Assembly: GCF_023856365.1 (NCBI RefSeq)
Contig: NC_064554.1
Location: 620,001 to 684,000 of the forward strand
DNA: 64,000 bases
Origin: Brienomyrus brachyistius
Taxonomy: Eukaryota > Chordata > Actinopteri > Osteoglossiformes > Mormyridae
Direction: 5' to 3'
Position 1 is the stretch's first letter; each line of letters starts with the position of its first letter. This document shows, piece by piece, positions 33,156-43,600 of the stretch. The notes under the pieces are model-generated. The model searched no databases. It was not told the origin of the DNA and was given only the letters and a program-made list of their open reading frames with translations. A program made the translations under genes and the position numbers.

Positions 33156-34676
33156 ATGGTACTGAAACAAAGGAGGAAAGAAAAAGGAAGGCCAAAGGAG
33201 GAAAAAAAAAAATCCTGGCTAAAGAAGATTTTTGCAAATAAAGGAAAAGGAAAAAAGGCAATGGAAGAGGAGAGCCAGGCAGTGGTGGTGGTGGAGGAGG
33301 AGAGCCAGGCAGTGGTGGTGGTGGAGAGCCAGTCAGTGGTGGTGGTGGAGGAGGAGAGCCAGGCAGTGGTGGTGGTGGAGGAGGAGAGCCAGGTAGTGGT
33401 GGTGGTGGAGGAGGAGAGCCAGGCAGTGGTGGAGGAGGAGGAGGAGAGCCATGCAATGGCGGAGGAGAGCCAGGCAATGGTGGAGGAGGAGAGCAAGGCA
33501 ATGATGGAGGAGGAGTACAAGGTGATGGAGGAGGAGTACAAGGCAATGGAGGAGGAGTTCAAGGGATTGGAGGAGGAGTACAGGGCAATGGTGGAGGAGA
33601 GCAAGGAAATGGAGGAGGAGGAGAGCAAGGCAATGGAGGAGGAGGAGAGCAAGGCTTTGACTTTCACAATGGAGGAGGAGGAGAGCAAGGCAATGATGGA
33701 GGAGGACTACAAGGTGATGGAGGAGGAGTTCAAGGCAATGGAGGAGGAGTTCAAGGGATTGGAGGAGGAGTACAGGGCAATGGTGGAGGAGAGCAAGACA
33801 ATGGAGGAGGAGGAGAGCAAGGCAATGGCGGAGGAGTGCAAGGCAATGGCAGAGGAGTGCAAAGCAATGGCGGAGAAGTGCAAGGCAATGGAGGAGGAGG
33901 AGAGCAAGGCAATGGAGGAGGAGGAGAGCAAGGCTTTGACTTTCACAATGGAGGAGGAGGAGAGCAAGGCAATGATGGAGGAGGAGTACAAGGTGATGGA
34001 GGAGGAGTTCAAGGCAATGGAGGAGGAGTTCAAGGGATTGGAGGAGGAGTACAGGACAATGGTGGAGGAGAGCAAGACAATGGAGGAGGAGGAGAGCAAG
34101 GCAATGGCGGAGGAGTGCAAGGCAATGGCAGAGGAGTGCAAAGCAATGGCGGAGAAGTGCAAGGCAATGGAGGAGGAGGAGAGCAAGGCAATGGAGGAGG
34201 AGGAGGAGTGCAATGCAAAGGTGGTGGAGGAGGAGAGCCAGGCAATGGTGGTGGTGGAGGAGGAGAGCCAGGCAGTGGCGGTGGAGGAGAGCCTGGCAAA
34301 GGCGGTGGAGAGCCTGGCAATGGAGGAGGAGTGCAAGGCAAAGGAGGAGGAGGAGTGCAATGCAAAGGTGGTGGAGGAAGAGAGCCAGGCAATGGTGGAG
34401 GAGAGCCAGGCAATGGTGGAGGAGTGCAAGGCAATGGTGGTGGAGTGCAAGGCAATGGAGGAGGAGAGCAAGGCAATGGAGGAGAAGTACAAGGCAATGG
34501 AGGAGAAGTACAAGGCAATGGAGGAGGAGTACAAGGCAATGGGGGAGAAAAGCAAGGCAATGGTGGAGAAAAGCAAGGCAATGGTGAAGGAGAGCAAGGC
34601 AATGGTGAAGGAGAGCAAGGCAATGGTGAAGGAGAGCAAGGCAAGGGAGGAGATGCGACTGAACATAGATCACTGA
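33156..34676 (+). CDS. low-complexity repeat ORF on a coding minisatellite
   Basis: ATG at 33156 opens a 506-codon frame. Residues 1-35 are strongly basic ('MVLKQRRKEKGRPKEEKKKS', then 'WLKKIF'); the rest is a purine-rich minisatellite read as degenerate acidic units of E-rich plus 'SKAM', 'CKAM' or 'SQAV'. A larger unit of 279 bp (93 codons) is duplicated: the landmark 'ggctttgactttcacaatgg' occurs at 33653 and 33932. Repeat units are multiples of three and lack stops, so long frames also stay open in other frames and on the minus strand. A protein is therefore not proven. If translated, it would be a basic-headed acidic, probably disordered or helical repeat protein. No family is recognised. 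Confidence 0.35.
   Translation: MVLKQRRKEKGRPKEEKKKSWLKKIFANKGKGKKAMEEESQAVVVVEEESQAVVVVESQSVVVVEEESQAVVVVEEESQVVVVVEEESQAVVEEEEESHAMAEESQAMVEEESKAMMEEEYKVMEEEYKAMEEEFKGLEEEYRAMVEESKEMEEEESKAMEEEESKALTFTMEEEESKAMMEEDYKVMEEEFKAMEEEFKGLEEEYRAMVEESKTMEEEESKAMAEECKAMAEECKAMAEKCKAMEEEESKAMEEEESKALTFTMEEEESKAMMEEEYKVMEEEFKAMEEEFKGLEEEYRTMVEESKTMEEEESKAMAEECKAMAEECKAMAEKCKAMEEEESKAMEEEEECNAKVVEEESQAMVVVEEESQAVAVEESLAKAVESLAMEEECKAKEEEECNAKVVEEESQAMVEESQAMVEECKAMVVECKAMEEESKAMEEKYKAMEEKYKAMEEEYKAMGEKSKAMVEKSKAMVKESKAMVKESKAMVKESKAREEMRLNIDH
33265..34650. repeat. purine-rich GGAGGA/GCAATGG minisatellite with 279-bp higher-order unit
   Basis: About 1.4 kb built of short units such as 'ggaggagagcaaggcaatgg', with one strand almost pure A/G plus T. 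The nested 279-bp duplication shows growth by segmental copying. Such polypurine tracts can form triplexes and mutate quickly. Confidence 0.95.
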
Positions 34677-34802
34677 CTATCAGTACTACTGAAATATGTA
34701 AATACTTGTAAATAAATCATTAAAAATGAAGACACAGGTGTTTTCAATTGAATGTGAGTAGATGTTAAATGTCAGGAATATTCCAAATGTCTATTACACG
34801 TG

Positions 34803-37356
34803 TTGCCTATAGGGGGCCATATGGTTTGGGTGGTAAGGGTTGCCTTTAAACTTTAATAGAATGAAAATTCATTACATGTATTTATGTTGTATTTTTAATT
34901 ACGTTTTTAAGGAATAAAACATAACGGGATGAATGTAAGATACGTCCAGCGGGGACCCGTCCGGCCGCAGCCATGTATTGTTAGGAGTAGGCACAAGCGC
35001 CAAGGCGTATTTTAAAATAAAGCACCAAAATGTTTTAAAGAAGAACTCTAGCGTTATAAAAGCAGGCGGAATTTAAACAAGTACAAACATGCCTGAAAGA
35101 AGCAGAAGAGCAAATGCTGAGTTTAAACAAGCACAAGCGAAACCAACATACAGCACGTCGTTTTAAAAGAAGCACTTCAACTCATTACATGTAATCAACA
35201 TGCTTAAAGAATTAGAAGAAAAACTTTAGTGGTATTTACCAGCGTTAGGTTGAAGAAAGCATTTAAACAGCAAACTTTTAGAAGAAATAGGCCAAAAGGC
35301 GAAATGAGCGAAGTGGCCAGCCCGTTTCAAAATGGCGACACCAGCGGAGCGCCTGTTATTTCAAATAAAAACGTTATGGTTATAGGGGTTTAAGTAATGA
35401 AGCACTTTTCTGCCAATGTGAATAATAAATTAAAACGCTCTAAGCATTTCAACAACAAGAATCATGGAATAACGCGGTTAATTCTTGTTTAAATGAGCGC
35501 ATGCGCTCTCCTCTCTGGCTCGCTCTCATGCAGCCATGCACGTAGAGCCACACAGTATTTCCTTTAAAGAGCCGACTCTCTTGCATTAATTTATTTAAAC
35601 AAGCATTAACAGGGTTATTTCTTGATTCTTTTTTCTTATTAAAAAAACGCTAGAGAAAGTTTTTCTTTAAAACATTTCGGTGCTTTCTTGTGGTGCCCAA
35701 AGCACAGAATACTGTAGTGACCGTGGGGGCGGTCCCTCATTGCCCATTGGGAGGCTGCGCCCTCATTGGCTGCTTACGCGCTACCCGAGCGGAGCATCAT
35801 GGGAGTTCGGGGTTTGGGAGTGGGTTAGCGCTATATTGTTCCAGTATTGTGCTATGTTGTTCTGGGGTCAAGGGCATGAGGTCATCGTGTGCTATTGTGA
35901 TGGGTTCTGGCACTTTTGAGGCTGCCTGCCGGGGGAGCCACGCCTCACCGTCCTCGTGAAGCAGAGTCTGGTTAATGACGGTGGCCGCGGCTCGCTCCTC
36001 AAGGGGAGGGCTCCCTCATGAGGTAAATCAAGCAGTGCAACCTCCAAACGCAAAAGAGCGCACAGGTTCCTTTATCCTTGTTCTAGGCTGGAAAATAAAG
36101 GGTTGTACGTGTTCCAAATTGTACCTGAACTCCTTGTGTCCAGCCTTCTTTTCCATAGTGGACCCCTAATGTTCCTTCTGTAACGTGGCTAAGTTCAAAC
36201 CCTCCCCGCAAAAGGGACAATAACAAAGAGGCATGTGAAAATAAAACCCAATCCACTTTATTACAAATATCTAAAATCAATTACACAAATAAAGGTTGCT
36301 GGGGGGGGCGGCTGACTATCCTCCAGATAGTAAGGTCAGATCGGCACGCGCAGCTCTCAGCTCAGGAGGCCCCTGGTGACAAAGAAAAGAGCAAAACCAC
36401 ACAGCATGCAACACGACAAGCACTACACACAACAGTACAGTGTCCCCTCAGTGTGGCACCCCAACAGCAGAGAGCGAAAGCCTGTGCGGATCCGGCCTTG
36501 TACAGAAAGATCCCATGTACAAACATAAGGGGAGGGTAGTGGCCGATGGCCACCGCCCAAAATACAATACTAAAGTTACACTTACAACTTACAAGCCTAT
36601 CAAATAAACCTAAAACAGTGGCTGGTCTGGTCCTTTGCAGGAATGCTTAATGCCCTCGCAGCACAGCAACACCAAGAGGAAGCGTTCCAATGCTACAGGT
36701 ACAAAGAAACAATCAACAAAGAAACATAGACCCTTTTAAATCCCACAGTATAACCCAAGTTACCAGAGCCTCAGTGTCTGTAGTCCAGCAGCTCGTAGGG
36801 GATCACGTCAAATGATAAAATTCCAAACAGTCACCTCCGCGTCCTCCATGAAGAGTTACATGCTGCTAGCAGTCACCCTGGTAAAATTTAAATTAAACAA
36901 ACATTCAAGTTCTCAAACAAACCCTCTCCTCCTTTCCTTACCCACAGGGAAGAAGAACCCACCCCATGTCCAGTTGTAAAACACAGCAGCAAGAGAACGA
37001 GATTCCATCTTGGCAGCCTTTTATAACTTCCTGGTAGGTCATATGACCTGGCCCAAGTGGTTGCCAATATAGTGTAATTACCAGTGCCATGCAACTACTC
37101 CTACCAGCCCGTTCAGATCCCCACATTCTTTTAAAATAAGCCGTGGCGCTTGTGCCTACTCCTAACAGCCCGTGCCTGCGGCCAGACGGACCCCGCTGGA
37201 CGTGTATGCGCTAATTTGCATTCATCCTGCCATATTTTATTATTCCTTAAAAACGTAATTAAAAATAACACAAATAAGTACATGTAATGTATTTTTATTC
37301 TATTAAAGTTTAACAGCAACCCTTATCACCCAAACCATATGGCCCCCTATCGGCAA
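34803..37356. mobile_element. 2.55-kb element with about 225-bp inverted termini
   Basis: 34803-35028 and 37130-37356 are reverse complements with good identity: 'agggggccatatggtttggg' next to each outer end, and 'ggagtaggcacaagcgcca' towards the inside. The outermost shared bases are 'ttgcc'. No transposase is recognised inside, and no target duplication could be fixed. A non-autonomous DNA transposon is most likely; an inverted pair of solo LTRs is the alternative. Confidence 0.7.
35712..36180 (+). mobile_element. LTR-like segment inside the inverted-repeat element
   Basis: A GC-richer block starts near 'tgtagtgaccgtggggg' and later has 'aataaag' (about 36094), a T-rich stretch and 'tggacccc', in the order expected for the end of an LTR. 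No second copy was found, so it is only a possible nested solo LTR. Confidence 0.25.
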
Positions 37357-37554
37357 TGTATGTTATATGGAGATAACCCCTCGACCAATCAGAATAAGGG
37401 ATACACTCCCCCTCCCGCTTATGACGTCATAATTCATAATAACAATGACATCCAAATTTAAGCTCCGCCCAATGTACCACAGACTATTTTCTTAAGTACA
37501 AATTATTTAAAAATACGATTATAATAATTAAAAAATACATTATAACATGTCATA

Positions 37555-37851
37555 TGTCACGGGACGCTGGAAGCCGGTAAGGCGAACAGACAGGCGAGCA
37601 GACAGGAAGCAGGCAAACAGGCGAATTACGGGGCAAACTGGGGTTTTAATAAAGGAATCGGGGGAACGGATGGCGGATAACATCTGACGCGACTAACATC
37701 AATGACAGACCACGGGTTAGTACAAAACAGGAACTTAAATACATGGAACAAGGCAGCAGGAAACAAGACACGACTGGGCACGATCAGGAAATCACACGTG
37801 GGTAATTAGGGGGCGTGGCACACACGAGGAGCGGACGAGCCGGGCATGACA
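37555..37851 (-). repeat. 3' LTR of the LTR element
   Basis: On the minus strand it runs from 'tgtcatgcccggctcgtccg' to the end '..cccgtgaca' and includes 'aataaa' in 'tttattaaaacccc' context. Confidence 0.93.
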
Positions 37852-39949
37852 GAACCCCCCCCCAAAGGCGCGCTACACCGGGCGCGCCAAGGAAGGGGGC
37901 GACGGACGGGACGAGGCAGAACAGGACCTGAAGAACAAGAACAGAATCCATCAACGAGGGACAGGGAACAAGACAGACAGGCAAAACCGACACAAAGGCA
38001 GAAGCCAGGACAGGATGCGACACAGGACAGGGAAGGCAGAAAGACAAACTAGGAAGGGAGAAACAGAGGGAACAGGCGGAACAAAAGGAGCGGGAGTGAC
38101 GGGAGGGTACGACGGTAAACCAGGAACGGAGCGGGGCAGAACAAAGGGACCAGGAACAGAGGACGGCGGGACAAAGGCAGGAGGAGGAACAAAAGCAGGC
38201 GGGAGAGAAGGAGGGGGAAGTAAGGGGAGCCCGAGGGAGCCCCAGCGGGCGACGGGAGGCAGCCGGAGGGGCCGCAGGTGGCCGGGAGGCCGGAGCCGGA
38301 GGGGACCCCGGAGGGGCAGAGGAGACAGGGCGAGGGACCCGCGGAGGGGCCAGGGAGGGAGCAGGAGGGAGCACCAGGGAAGGGGACGAGGGAGCTGGAA
38401 GGGGCCAGGGCGAAGGCAAGGCGAGGGGGGGAGCCGCCGTAGGCGGCGACGTCCTCCGACGGGCCAAAGGTGGGGGCCCCGCAGGCGACCGAGGAGCCGC
38501 CGTCGGGGAGACCCCAGGCGACAGACCAGGCACCGGAGGGGGGAGCGAGGCAGGGCGACGAGGCACCGGAGAGGGACCCGCAGGCGACAGCCGACCCGGA
38601 GGGCCAGGACCCGCGGGCGCCATCCGAGCCCCAGCGCAGGCGAGGCAGGGCGAGCCAGGGGGCAGGGCGGGCGGGACCCCAGTCCTGCGTCTGTGTCCCC
38701 TCCCTTTACGGGACACAGACATGACCCCAGGTCGGGGTCGAGTTCGCCGGGGTAAGGGAGAAACAGTCACAGGGGGAGAAGGGACTGGAGGCAGCTGTGG
38801 AGGGGGCGCCTCTGGAGCTGCTGGAGCGCGGTCAGGACTTGGAGCGCGGTCAGGACTTGGAGCGCGGTCAGGACTTGGAGCGCGGTCAGGCGGAGGGAGC
38901 ACCTCTGGAGCTGCAGGTGGCTGCAGTGGGGGCGCCTGCCCTGGAGCTGCAGGTGGCTGCAGTGGGGGCGCCGGCCCGGGAGCTGCAGGTGGCTGCAGTG
39001 GGGGCGCCGGCCAGGGAGCTGCAGGTGGCTGCAGTGGGGGCGCCGGCCCGGGAGCTGCAGCAGGCGAAGGGGGCTGCGCAGGCAGCAAAGGCGGCTGCAC
39101 AGGCAGCAAAGGCGGCTGCGCAGGCAGCAAAGACGGCTGCGCGGGCAGAGGCGGCCGCACGGGAGCGGGGTCCGCGGGCAGCGGCGGCCGCACGGGGGCG
39201 GGGTCCGCGGGCAGCGGCGGCTGCACGGGAGCGGGGTCCGCCGGCAATGGCGGCCGCACGGGAGCGGGGTCCGCTGGCAATGGCGGCGGCGGTCGCACGG
39301 GAGCGGGGACCGCAGCCCTCTGGAGCTGGAGGAGCTGCCGCACGTCCTCTGCCATACTCTCCAGCTCCTTTGGGTAGGAAGCCGGAGTAAACGCCGCAAA
39401 GCTCCTCTGGAGTCGCTCCGTAAGCTCCGTTACCTCCGGACTTACTGGAGGGACCAGTTCCTCCCAGATCCTCCAGAACAACCCCTGGAGGGCAAAGAAC
39501 TGGGAGGCGCAGTTCACCGGCTTCCCTAGGTGAGGCGCGGGTAGCGCCTCCGGGGTGGTTACTGCAGGGGAAGAGAGCTGTGTGTACATGGGCGTTAACG
39601 GAGGGAGCTCCTCGGGACAGGCTATCGCCGGTCTCCTCCTCCTTCTCCGGCGCCCAGCGGCGGTGAGAGGTGGTGCGATGTCCGGGAAAATGGGCGGTGA
39701 AAGAATCGGCTCCGGCTCCGGGTAAGGGTAGAGGAAGGGCTCCTCGTCCTCATCCTCACTGGAGAGCCAATATTTCCACACGGGATCGGGGTCACGTGTG
39801 GTCAGCCCTCGGGCTGGAGGTCGGGCGGGTACCTCCCTCTCGTCCTCCGTCGGGAGGTAAAGCCTGGAGAGCGAGCAGGCGCCGAGACGGATCATCTCCT
39901 GCGGGACCCTCTTCCCTCTCCGGGTGCCTTTCTTTTTGGGGTCTGTCAT
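37784..39949 (-). CDS. proline-rich protein of a non-autonomous LTR element
   Basis: The first ATG on the minus strand is at 39949, only two bases inside the 5' LTR border, and the frame runs about 721 codons into the 3' LTR. The N-terminal 210 residues are non-repetitive: basic start ('PKKKGTRRGKR'), acidic 'SSEDEDEEP', an arginine run of eight, and a helical 'FALQGLFWRIWEEL' plus 'VTELTERLQRSFAAF' part that could be a gag-like or oligomerising region. Then come tandem proline repeats ('PLPADPAPVRPP', 'PPLQPPAAPGPA', 'SPDRAP') and a serine/cysteine-rich C-terminus that reads LTR-proximal sequence. There is no catalytic motif and the frame is uninterrupted. Function is unknown. Because of the high GC content, long antisense frames also exist, so the sense frame needs expression evidence. 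Confidence 0.55.
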   Translation of the reverse strand: MTDPKKKGTRRGKRVPQEMIRLGACSLSRLYLPTEDEREVPARPPARGLTTRDPDPVWKYWLSSEDEDEEPFLYPYPEPEPILSPPIFPDIAPPLTAAGRRRRRRRPAIACPEELPPLTPMYTQLSSPAVTTPEALPAPHLGKPVNCASQFFALQGLFWRIWEELVPPVSPEVTELTERLQRSFAAFTPASYPKELESMAEDVRQLLQLQRAAVPAPVRPPPPLPADPAPVRPPLPADPAPVQPPLPADPAPVRPPLPADPAPVRPPLPAQPSLLPAQPPLLPVQPPLLPAQPPSPAAAPGPAPPLQPPAAPWPAPPLQPPAAPGPAPPLQPPAAPGQAPPLQPPAAPEVLPPPDRAPSPDRAPSPDRAPSPDRAPAAPEAPPPQLPPVPSPPVTVSPLPRRTRPRPGVMSVSRKGRGHRRRTGVPPALPPGSPCLACAGARMAPAGPGPPGRLSPAGPSPVPRRPASLPPPVPGLSPGVSPTAAPRSPAGPPPLARRRTSPPTAAPPLALPSPWPLPAPSSPSLVLPPAPSLAPPRVPRPVSSAPPGSPPAPASRPPAAPPAASRRPLGLPRAPLTSPSFSPACFCSSSCLCPAVLCSWSLCSAPLRSWFTVVPSRHSRSFCSACSLCFSLPSLSFCLPCPVSHPVLASAFVSVLPVCLVPCPSLMDSVLVLQVLFCLVPSVAPFLGAPGVARLWGGVLSCPARPLLVCATPPNYPRVIS

Positions 39950-39951
39950 TC

Positions 39952-40249
39952 TGTCACGCGACGTTTGCACGGGTAAGGCTCACGGAAAGGCAGGCAGGCA
40001 AGGAAGCAGGCAAGACAGGCAAGGTACGGGGAAAACTGGGGTTTTAATAAAGGAATCGGGGGAACGGATGGCGGATAACATCTGACGCGACTAACATCAA
40101 TGACAGACCACGGGTTAGTACAAAACAGGAACTTAAATACATGGAACAAGGCAGCAGGAAACAAGACACGACTGGGCACGATCAGGAAATCACACGTGGG
40201 TAATTAGGGGGCGTGGCACACACGAGGAGCGGACGAGCCGGGCATGACA
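39952..40249 (-). repeat. 5' LTR of the LTR element
   Basis: About 298 bp, ending on the minus strand in '..gtcgcgtgaca' directly before the coding region. There is no recognisable TGG-type primer-binding site between this LTR and the ATG. Confidence 0.93.
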
Positions 40250-40295
40250 TCATAATTACAAACTATTATTAAACTGTAATAAACCAAATCGTGCT

Positions 40296-40600
40296 AAATC
40301 CATCCATCCATCCATCCATTATCCTCCGCTTATCCGGGGTCGGGTCGCGGGGACAGCAGTCTCAGCAGGGAAGCCCAGACTTCCCTCTCCCCGGCCACTT
40401 CTTCTAGCTCCTCTGGGGGGACCCCGAGGCGTTCCCAGGCTAGCCGGGAGACATAGTCTCTCCATCATATTCCTGGGTCTTCCCCGGGGCCTCCTTCCAG
40501 TGGGACATGCCCGGAACACCTCCCCAGGGAGGCGTCCCGGAGGCATCCGGATCAGATGCCCAAGCCACCTCATCTGGCTCCTCCTGATGCGGAGGATCGT
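40296..40600 (-). mobile_element. 3' end of a non-LTR retrotransposon
   Basis: The minus strand reads the usual C-terminal 'RSQMRWLGHLIRMPPGRLPG' and 'GRRPRGRPR' of the I/Nimb-type LINE ORF. A short UTR and a tail of 'ggat' repeats at 40296-40320 follow. It is 5' truncated at about 40600. It may be the 3' part of the family represented at 25001-25745. Confidence 0.8.
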
Positions 40601-43600
40601 GCTAAATACTATTTTTAAATAAAATAATCTTTGTAATTTAAAAACACATATCCATCCATCCATTTTCCAAACCCAACAGGAATGGAATATGACACTCTTG
40701 TAAGGTTATGGCCACCTCCCCAAAGACAGTCAGCCCACTTTACTTGGGGGCCACAAATTACTTAGAAGTCAGTCAGTTACTACTGAAGTACAAATCATGG
40801 ACAAATATAGTCACTACTTGAGATAAATGATGCATCGTGATTTTTTATGATGAACAGATGAGCATATATTGTGCATTTGACTTTCAGTAATTCCTTCAGT
40901 AGCTCACAAAGGGTTACAGAACAAACACAGTAACAAATATAGTAACAGCTTGAGATGCCTTACGATATATTAATGATGCAAACATCAGATCAGTATTTCA
41001 CTCGTCTTATTCATTAATGATGAACAAACACGAGATCCTTGTGTAACTGTGATGTATATTGTGGTTAATTAATACATGAGTAATAGCATAATACTATATT
41101 ATTTGTGCCCCCTCAAATAAAGTGTTACCAAAAACTATAATTAGTTAGAACTGCTACTGTGTATTTTGAAAATGTCAAGTTTTCAGAATAATATCAAACC
41201 CAATCCCAGGTGTTTTCCTCCAGAATTTTTTATTCATCTCACCAATTTGCGTGTTTCACCATTAGGTGTTGTGGCAGCATTCTCTAAAATGAAGATGGAA
41301 CAGGAGAGAGTCGAAGAGATGACTCACATGTTTTATTCAACAAAGAGCAGGCCTGCAGTTTTAAGCATGGTGAGAGCCACGTTTGCACGCCAAGGTCATC
41401 TGCGATTCTTAGTGATGTCAGACTTCTTTGCAGAAGTGGTGGGATATAAAAAGGAATTTTGGCAGGCATAGGGCCCACTGTCACTCCAACTCTGGCTCAC
41501 CATGCCAAGATCACATCCGCCACCAGCTTCACCAGGGGATTAAAGCCCAGCTTGTGAGCCCTTCCTGATCCACTGGAGCTCAGTCAGCCATCCCTGCAGG
41601 AACTTTCCTTGAGAAAGTTTGCCCCCATCCTGGCTATTTCAGCTCAGAAAGTGACCCAGCAGTCCACATCATCATAGCACATTCATTGTAAGCTGATGGC
41701 TGTTTCCAAGGGGAACTTAAAAGCACAGGTCTAACAGGAATAGCAGTCTATCACTGCAGAAAATTACAGCACAGAAAAAGTTTGCAGGGGACACAGTAAT
41801 GAAGGCAAACCATGACTGGGTGACACACACACAAGCGAACATCATTCCTGCTACCACGAATCAGTAACAAAAATGATAAACATGGCCGTCTGACTCGGAA
41901 GGCAGGACACTGGGGCTGAATGGCTGTTTGCTGCCAGTACTGGCGCTGAATGTCATCCTCTGGGTATTTTTGTAAAATGCTGAAAAGTTTGATTGCAAAT
42001 CCCTAAATATGCCCTGTAAAATCCTGATGTTTGTATCTTTTCATTGTTATATTCCTATCTCACCTCCATTAAATGTACCCAAACACTGACACCCAACCCC
42101 ATAACCCCCCTTGCTGTGACCCATCACCTGGCGGCTGGTTCTTTGGTTAAACTGGCCTTCCTACATTACAGAAACCTACAGCAGCAAAATTCTAGGTGCA
42201 ATATGATAGCAAACAAAAGAAAACCTGGAACAACTGGCAATGTTCCCCTTTTATCCAGTATGTAACAGTCACTGGGCTGCATAGAAGGATTCAGTGACCC
42301 ATGTTCGCTGCCTTTTCAACTGAATATCAGAACATCTTCCAGCAATTCGTCAGCTTCTCGACTTCATAGTCTTTCGAAATTGTCGTATAATTCCAAGAAA
42401 TGTGTAAAGCTTCTGAAAAACCCTATTACCTACCTGAGTGTGTAATGACCCTCTGTCCCCTTTCCTTGATGGAATGGTAAGTCAATAGGAGCTGTCTAAA
42501 GCCAGCATACTGTTATTGCTCAAGGCCACATCATTTGCTCCAAAACCGAATAACCTAAGGAGATAATCCTGCCTGCAGAAAGATGTGATCTTAGCCACAG
42601 CTCATTAGACGAGGAGAACCCCATTAAGATTCGGTGCCCTGTCCCAATGCGTGCTGTAAAGACCTTAGTCTGAAAGTCATATCACCGTGGATAGGTAACT
42701 ATAGAAATGCACTTTCCTTATGCTACCAGTAGCCTAGAAGTAAGAAGATCTGTCAGAATTTGATGAACTTGTCTTCAAAGTTGAGTCATCAGTCCTAACT
42801 ATGTTTTTTAACACATCAATGATGTGTTAATGATGTGGTCTGAAATGGACTCGACCGCATGGCCTCCACAGTCATGTAAATAAGCAGAAAATCAGCTACC
42901 ACTATTCTAGCACCCTCAAAATATTCCCACTTTGGTCAACAAAACATCGAAATGCCCTGAGAGAAATGCTGGTGTCAGAGGTTAGGTAGGCATGGAGACA
43001 GAGCGTGGAGTCGGTGTACAGCAGAGATAAAATGCGGGTTAAATGTTCTTTCCACACGGCTTTGAAAAGCTAAAAATCTATCACCTGCCATTTTTACATT
43101 GCCTTTGTTTCCAGCTTCGGTTAACTCATTTACCATAATACCACCAGTTTGTCTACTTTCAGCTTTACTGAGAGTTATTTTAATGATGTTTTTTCCGAAG
43201 AGGAACTTTCCCGAACCTTGGTAATAAGCCAAAGATTTGCCAGGGAGCACAATAGAAGCAGCTTATTACATTTTAGGACATGGTGTCCTGAACATTTCTG
43301 TTAACCGAATAGAGCGAGTTACAGGACAGCCTTTAAACAGCCACCGTTATTCACGCTCAGCGGCCGTCCTGCTGGGAAGCCGAGCAGCTTCCTGTCTTCT
43401 GGCCCCAGTATGCTAATGAAAAATGCTCTTTTTCCATTTGAAAAAGCTCATAATCACACCTTTAAGAGCACTAATAACAAAAATATCCATCTGTCTGCCC
43501 GTCCGTATTCACCAGTCCCTACCCACTACAGTTACAGGGAAACGGCTCCTTTGGCTGTGGGCCAGTAACTTGCAGAAGAGCTCGCAGTCCATTTATGGAT

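Larger units (their letters stand above)
37555..40249 (-). mobile_element. complete non-autonomous LTR retrotransposon
   Basis: Two direct repeats of about 297 bp (37555-37851 and 39952-40249) bound a 2.1-kb interior. Both start TGTCA-type and end TGACA-type, and 'tcata' is duplicated immediately outside (37550-37554 and 40250-40254). The two LTRs are identical over most of their length, differing mainly in about 70 bp at one end (37555-37625 against 39952-40022). The interior contains one long minus-strand frame and no protease, RT or integrase. A G-run (about 37854-37863, read as C on the plus strand) next to the 3' LTR can serve as polypurine tract. It must rely on another element for replication. 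Confidence 0.92.

Noticed and set aside
33017..34673. Long minus-strand and alternative-phase frames (up to 446 codons)
   Set aside because: All follow from the stop-free minisatellite; none has a non-repeat domain.
37846..39399. Plus-strand frames of up to 246 codons inside the LTR element
   Set aside because: Antisense by-products of GC-rich proline codons; the minus-strand frame starts at the LTR border and is longer.
41166..41471. 101-codon plus-strand frame with ATG
   Set aside because: No family resemblance, no splice context, and frames of this length occur by chance here.
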